A stretch of DNA of 8,503 bases from Fidelibacterota bacterium 46_43. GTDB taxonomy: Bacteria > Fidelibacterota > Fidelibacteria > Fidelibacterales > Fidelibacteraceae. Of the stretch, positions 4,303-8,503 are shown piece by piece. Location: assembly GCA_001509335.1 (NCBI GenBank), contig LGGY01000022.1:1-8503 (forward strand), in the 5' to 3' direction. The notes beneath the pieces are model-generated. The model had not been told where the DNA came from. It worked only from the letters and a program-made list of their open reading frames with translations, and searched no databases. Within the stretch, counting starts at the first letter, position 1, and the number at the start of each line of letters is the position of its first letter. The position numbers and the translations under genes were made by a program.

Positions 4303-6495
4303 TTGAAAGAGACGATTTTCCGAAAAAATAACATTCAGTATCTAATGATCGCAGTTTTAATTTTAGTCATTCATTCAGGTGCCCAGGCACAACGTCGCAG
4401 TGGACCTGTTCCGGATAATCAGATGAAAAAAAGCAGTGCCGGTGTGGCTGACTATGTCCATTACACGACAGTGGGGCAAGTGGGGTTAACGGTCACCAAT
4501 TTCGGAATTATTGGTGAAGGATATAATAATCCGGACCAGCCGAGTTTCATGTACAAACAATATCCGGATAATATTAAAGAACAAGTGGAACACATGAGCT
4601 ATGGCGGATTATGGATCGGAGGAATCGTCGGTGATGTTAAACGGGTTTCAACGGCCATTGTAGACGGTGTGTTTGATTATGGATCGGAAGGATTTGAATT
4701 TACGGATAACGGTGATTCCATTTATGTCCGCTCTTCTATTACAACCAGCCGCTATTATTCACCTGATGCCGTGAGTCACCAGGATTTTATCACCCGGTTT
4801 CATGATATGGGTACTGTTGTAGAACACACTCCCATGAATTTGGAGGTCAATCTGCAGACCCATGCATGGAATTATAAATTTGCAGAAGCTTTTGTGATTC
4901 TGGATTATTTTATTGTAAATAAAGGTACGGACGTCATTAAAGATATTTATGTGGGTTTGTGGGCTGATGCTGCAGTCGGCAATATGAATTACACGAGTAT
5001 TTATGAAAGCGGCGGTGGATGGAGCTGGTATGATAATCAAAACGGATTTGATCAGTCGGATTTCGATCCCATGCCGGACGACAATGTCCCGGGCTTTCCC
5101 CGGAATATTGCCTATCAATTTGATGCCGATGGAGATAACGGATACTCTGAAAGTTATGTGGGTTTTTCCTGTCTCGGTTCTGAGACAGTCCCCCGGGAAC
5201 ACTGGGACACACAGTATAATCAGTGGCCCTGGCAGGCAGCTTCGAACATGACGTATCCGGACTATTTTATGCCCGTGAATGATGAACAACGGTATGATAA
5301 AATGAAAACGTCGGTCCCCAAGGGTGATCCGGTTTCTTATCCCGATCTTTATACCGAGGATGGATATCCCAGTCAGCCAAACAGCTGGATGATACTTATC
5401 TCTGCCGGTCCATTTGGGACTCATCCGGCAAATGACGACAGCACCGCCTGGGATTTTTATCCCGGAGACACATTAAATGTTGTCTATGCCGTAGGTTGTG
5501 GACGTTGGGCAACCAATGAATTAAAAGATTCGCCGGAACGGCGGGAACTGCTTCGTGCAAATCTGGACTGGGCTCAGAAAGCTTATAATGGTGAAGACAG
5601 TAACGGGAACGGTGTTCTGGATGATTGGGAAGATCAGGATGGCGATGGTGAATTGGATCGATATATACTTCCCTCCCCTCCCCCTTCACCTCGACTTCAT
5701 ATTGAAGTGGATGCCGGTAAAGCAGTCTTATACTGGGATAATTCCCCTGAAGATTTTGAAGATCCTATCAGCCGGAAAAAAGATTTTGAGGGATACCGGA
5801 TTTATGCACGCCGCAAAACGAGCGGTATAGACAAACAGTGGACACTTCTGGGCCAAATCGACAAAATAAATGATATTGGATTCAACAGCGGTTTGGACGT
5901 CCTCCGGATCAAGGATGAGTTTGGAAATCCATCCTATACCATTTTTGGACCGGACACATTTTATTATAAATTTGAAAATACCGGCATCCTCAATGGATGG
6001 CCGGATAAAAATGTGTTTTCCGTAACTTCTTATGATACCGGTGATCCGGCGACAGGGCTTGTTTCTCTTGAATCCAGTACATTGGAGAATCGTACGGCTG
6101 TCGTAGCAGGTCAGGCGCCGGTTGAACCGGGAGAAGAATGGGTGACAGGCGTCTATCCCAATCCTTACCATGCCCATGCAGCCTGGGATGGATTGGGAGT
6201 CCGCGAACGGATGATATGGTTTTATGGTTTACCCCCTAAAGCCACCATCCGGATCTTTACCATCGCAGGTGAATTGATCAAAACCATCGACCATGATGCA
6301 GATACCTATAACGGCGCGGATATTGTATCCTTGAAAGACCTCTCCACATCAAATACGGTGTTCGCCGGAGGAGAGCACGCATGGGATCTTATAACAGATT
6401 ACGATCAGGCAACGGCAACCGGACTTTATCTTTATTCCATTGAAGATAAAAAGTCCGGTAAAATACAAACAGGTCGTTTTCTGATCATTAAATAA
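4303..6495 (+). CDS. Secreted multidomain protein with EF-hand-like, Fn3-like and C-terminal sorting domains
   Basis: 730 residues, function unknown. A signal peptide spans 1-29 (basic start, hydrophobic core LMIAVLILVI, cleavage after AQA). Residues about 47-400 are a large, aromatic and Asp/Gly-rich region with WIGGI (104-108) and GLWADAAVGN (218-227), a pattern I associate with uncharacterised exported proteins of FCB bacteria. Residues 432-454 carry two calcium-loop-like stretches, DSNGNGVLDDWED and DQDGDGELDRY, as in dockerin/thrombospondin-3 loops. After a proline linker, PSPPPSPRL (457-465), comes a fibronectin-III-like module (about 465-600; VLYWDNSPEDFE, FEGYRIYAR). Residues 615-730 look like a FlgD-like/type IX secretion C-terminal domain: VYPNPYH, ATIRIFTIAGELIKTI, GLYLYSIED, GRFLIIK. 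Likely outside the outer membrane. It starts with TTG, is preceded by the CRP-like site, and heads a probable operon with the next gene, 26 bases on. Catalytic residues were not recognised. Confidence 0.85.
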   Translation: MKETIFRKNNIQYLMIAVLILVIHSGAQAQRRSGPVPDNQMKKSSAGVADYVHYTTVGQVGLTVTNFGIIGEGYNNPDQPSFMYKQYPDNIKEQVEHMSYGGLWIGGIVGDVKRVSTAIVDGVFDYGSEGFEFTDNGDSIYVRSSITTSRYYSPDAVSHQDFITRFHDMGTVVEHTPMNLEVNLQTHAWNYKFAEAFVILDYFIVNKGTDVIKDIYVGLWADAAVGNMNYTSIYESGGGWSWYDNQNGFDQSDFDPMPDDNVPGFPRNIAYQFDADGDNGYSESYVGFSCLGSETVPREHWDTQYNQWPWQAASNMTYPDYFMPVNDEQRYDKMKTSVPKGDPVSYPDLYTEDGYPSQPNSWMILISAGPFGTHPANDDSTAWDFYPGDTLNVVYAVGCGRWATNELKDSPERRELLRANLDWAQKAYNGEDSNGNGVLDDWEDQDGDGELDRYILPSPPPSPRLHIEVDAGKAVLYWDNSPEDFEDPISRKKDFEGYRIYARRKTSGIDKQWTLLGQIDKINDIGFNSGLDVLRIKDEFGNPSYTIFGPDTFYYKFENTGILNGWPDKNVFSVTSYDTGDPATGLVSLESSTLENRTAVVAGQAPVEPGEEWVTGVYPNPYHAHAAWDGLGVRERMIWFYGLPPKATIRIFTIAGELIKTIDHDADTYNGADIVSLKDLSTSNTVFAGGEHAWDLITDYDQATATGLYLYSIEDKKSGKIQTGRFLIIK

Positions 6496-6508
6496 AGAGC
6501 AATAAACC

Positions 6509-6516
6509 AAGGAGAG
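6509..6516 (+). promoter_or_regulatory. Ribosome binding site of the OB-repeat protein
   Basis: AAGGAGAG is 5 bases before ATG 6522, within the 26-base gap after the previous stop. It is a strong Shine-Dalgarno that fixes the start and supports translation from a shared transcript. Confidence 0.8.
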
Positions 6517-6521
6517 ATAAT

Positions 6522-8503
6522 ATGAAAAAATTGCTAACCGTTGTATTGATAGCGGCTTTTGCAACATCAGCTTTTGCACAGATTACAGCTATCAGAGATA
6601 TCCAGTACACAACGGATGCCAGCGGTGATTCTCCGATGAACGGACAGACTGTAACCATATCGGGTATTGTAACAGCAGAACCTTATGCCTATGGTAACAG
6701 TTATTTCTTCGTTCAGGATGATAATGCACCCTGGTCCGGAATCTTTGTGTATGACAGCGCTCCTGACGATATTTTGATCGCCGAGGGAGACAGTGTCACA
6801 TTAACGGGAACCGTAGAGGAAAAATATGGAATGACCCGTTTTACAGATCTGACATCTATTGTGATTGAAAAAAAAGGTGTTTTCGGTATTGAACCTATCG
6901 TCGTCACCGCAGATCAGATAGCCACAGGTGCTGCCGAATCAGAATCCTATGAGGCCGTACTGGTCCAAATCAGGGATGTTGCCGTGGCAAATCCTGATGA
7001 AGGATATGGTGAATGGTCAGTCACAGATGGAACAGACACCGTGATGATTGATAACGGTGACTACTATTTCTGGCCTGCTGAATACGATTCGATTAAATCT
7101 ATTACTGGTCCCCTTCATTATGATTATAATAACCGTAAAATTGCACCCCGAATTGCTTATGATATTGTAGAAGGTGTTAAAAAAGGGCAGGATAAAACCT
7201 ATACCCGAATCCAGAGAATCCAGCAGGTTCGGTATTCCGATCTGGTAAAAGCAGGCGAAGATGCGGAATCAGACGCATCCTATCTGGTTCGTGAAGCCGG
7301 AGACAGTTCCCTGATGACTGTCCGGGGAACTGTAACCATGCCTACCGGCATCAGCTATGCCGGAAACGGTATCAAATTTATCCTTTCAGATCCTCATGGA
7401 GGTCCCTGGAGTGCCATTCTTTCTTACAATGCTGATTCAACCATTTATCCCGTCCTCTTTCCCGGTGATGAGATTGAAATGACCGGATATGTGGGTGAAT
7501 ATACAACGGGAGACGCAAATATGACGGAATTCTGGCTTGTCGGGGATATTGAAATTCTCAATTTCGAGCAGGCGCTTCCGGATACACCCCTGGTGAAAAC
7601 AGGTGACCTGCGGTGGCCCACAACTGCCGAACAATGGGGAAATGTTTTCGTTAAAGTTGAAAACTGTGTTGTTACCAATAATGATCTTCAATATGAAGTA
7701 ATGGAAATTGATGATGGGTCCGGTGCTGTACTGGTTGATGATGATTCAGACAGCCTGCAGAATTATATTGCCCCCCCTGTTGGAACACAGCTCCAGAGTG
7801 TTGTCGGATGGATTTATCATCACTATGGCAGTTATGCTGATTCCAACACCTATAAAATCGAACCTCTTTACGAATGGGATATTGTAGTCGGTGAAGGTCC
7901 GGCACTGCTGACCAGCGCTTCAAGAACACCCCAACTTCCTTCCTCCTCTGATGTGGTCACTGTTCAGGTCACCGCCGTGACTAACCGGTCAATAACTGAT
8001 GCAAAAGTCTACTACCGGATTAATAATGCCGCTTCTTATACTGAAGTTGTCATGACTGATCAGGGAGAAAAAGTCTTTGCCGGAGATATTCCTGCTCAGG
8101 CGGAAGGTGCTTTTGTGGATTATTACTTCTATGTCGAAGATGAAAAGGGCGCTGTGTCTACACTTCCTTCAGATGTAAATCTCAAGAATTTCTCCTATGT
8201 TGTGACAGATGGTAATCCTACTATCAGGGATATTCAATATACGCATTGGGCCAATGGTGAATCACCCTTCCATGGTTCTACAGTGACAACCACCGGATAC
8301 ATCACTGCAGGACAAGGTTACGTCACGCAGTTTACCAACAGTGGCGTCAGTGCCCTGCCCATGGCTGATGATAGCGGTCCATGGAACGGTATTTTTATCC
8401 TTGCTACCCCGGAACAGCTGGCCGGACTCCAGTATGGTCAGGAAGTTACCGTCACCGGAAGAGTTGATGATAACTATGATGAATACTGGAGATGGCAGAA
8501 AAA
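6522..8503 (+). CDS. Secreted multi-OB-fold protein, extracellular-nuclease-like repeats, 3' end cut
   Basis: The frame is open from ATG 6522 to the right edge: 660 complete codons without a stop. Signal peptide 1-19 (MKKLLTVVLIAAFATSAFA). The rest is modular. OB-like unit A1 at 24-113 (IRDIQYT, NGQTVTISGIVTA, PWSGIFVYD, GDSVTLTGTVEE) matches the OB domain found at the N termini of YhcR/ExeM-type extracellular nucleases. B1 follows at about 143-216 (GEWSVTDGTDTV...KIAPRIAYDIV), then A2 at 264-347 (GPWSAILSYN, GDEIEMTGYVGE), B2 at 375-455 (IDDGSGAVLVDD...YKIEPLYEWDIV), an Ig/Fn3-like domain at about 467-560 (VYYRINN, YYFYVEDEKG), and A3 from 568 (again IRDIQYT). No nuclease catalytic motif is visible in this part; one may follow, or a sorting domain. 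It is probably cotranscribed with the upstream secreted protein. Function is unproven: nuclease, nucleic-acid or glycan binding, or structural. Confidence 0.85.
   Translation, partial: MKKLLTVVLIAAFATSAFAQITAIRDIQYTTDASGDSPMNGQTVTISGIVTAEPYAYGNSYFFVQDDNAPWSGIFVYDSAPDDILIAEGDSVTLTGTVEEKYGMTRFTDLTSIVIEKKGVFGIEPIVVTADQIATGAAESESYEAVLVQIRDVAVANPDEGYGEWSVTDGTDTVMIDNGDYYFWPAEYDSIKSITGPLHYDYNNRKIAPRIAYDIVEGVKKGQDKTYTRIQRIQQVRYSDLVKAGEDAESDASYLVREAGDSSLMTVRGTVTMPTGISYAGNGIKFILSDPHGGPWSAILSYNADSTIYPVLFPGDEIEMTGYVGEYTTGDANMTEFWLVGDIEILNFEQALPDTPLVKTGDLRWPTTAEQWGNVFVKVENCVVTNNDLQYEVMEIDDGSGAVLVDDDSDSLQNYIAPPVGTQLQSVVGWIYHHYGSYADSNTYKIEPLYEWDIVVGEGPALLTSASRTPQLPSSSDVVTVQVTAVTNRSITDAKVYYRINNAASYTEVVMTDQGEKVFAGDIPAQAEGAFVDYYFYVEDEKGAVSTLPSDVNLKNFSYVVTDGNPTIRDIQYTHWANGESPFHGSTVTTTGYITAGQGYVTQFTNSGVSALPMADDSGPWNGIFILATPEQLAGLQYGQEVTVTGRVDDNYDEYWRWQK
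6591..6860 (+). repeat. Internal protein repeat, OB-like copy A1
   Basis: Residues 24-113 of the OB-repeat protein. They share with the copy beginning at 8223 the ordered blocks IRDIQYT, G(D/E)SP, TVT-x-(S/T)G, DD-x-(A/G)PW-(S/N)GIF and TVTGxV-like VTLTGTV. The relation is at protein level; the DNA copies have diverged, so this is an old duplication. Confidence 0.7.
8223..8503 (+). repeat. Internal protein repeat, OB-like copy A3, cut by window edge
   Basis: From residue 568 the protein restarts with IRDIQYT, then GESPFHGSTVTTTG, DDSGPWNGIF and GQEVTVTGRVDD, in the same order as copy A1. By the A-B pairing seen earlier, a B-type unit is expected just past the edge. Confidence 0.7.

Noticed and set aside
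4759..5424. 221-codon open frame on the minus strand inside the 730-residue secreted protein
   Set aside because: Antisense shadow of a coherent secreted protein; its translation is rich in Ile/His/Arg as expected of a reverse frame and has no recognisable domain.

Overview
The window looks like a chromosomal segment from a Gram-negative bacterium of the FCB group (Bacteroidota, Calditrichota, Marinimicrobia, Cloacimonadota and relatives). The reasons are two large Sec-exported proteins, one ending in a Por-secretion/FlgD-type C-terminal domain (YPNPY near its start, LYLYSI...GRFLIIK at its end) and one built of repeated extracellular-nuclease-type OB domains. The IMP dehydrogenase is also of the subgroup that includes the Tritrichomonas foetus enzyme. 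A Marinimicrobia- or Calditrichota-like host is my best guess; the phylum is inferred, not proven.

Left half, all minus strand: guaB (1010-2500) and purA (995 to the left edge, 3' end missing) form a tight pair with a 14-base gap. They encode the first committed enzymes of the GMP and AMP branches, both using IMP. Further right, and also on the minus strand, is a one-domain Na+/phosphate cotransporter of the SLC34/NptA type (2777-3868), with a 276-base gap before guaB.

Middle: 3869-4302 is an AT-rich divergent control region of about 430 bases, and it is the most interesting non-coding part. Facing the transporter are four hexamers, TTAAGA, TTAACA, TTAACA and TTCACA, at 10-11 base period. 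This is the layout of a PhoP/PhoB Pho box, ending 11 bases before a TAAAAT -10 candidate. Facing right is an exact TGTGA-N6-TCACA (CRP/FNR-type) site, flanked by a 9-base inverted repeat and followed by a perfect 25-base inverted repeat that overlaps a candidate -10.

Right half, plus strand: a 730-residue secreted multidomain protein (4303-6495, TTG start) and, 26 bases on, a secreted protein of at least 660 residues (6522 to the right edge, 3' end missing). The second is built of repeated OB-fold-like domains of the YhcR/ExeM extracellular nuclease type around an Ig/Fn3-like domain. These two are probably one operon.

Working together: the left genes set the IMP branch point, the transporter imports phosphate, and the right genes make surface or exported proteins. 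The shared control region suggests, as inference only, that phosphate starvation and a CRP-type signal steer the transporter and the secreted proteins. If the last protein ends in a nuclease domain beyond the window, the locus would read as extracellular nucleic acid scavenging for phosphate.
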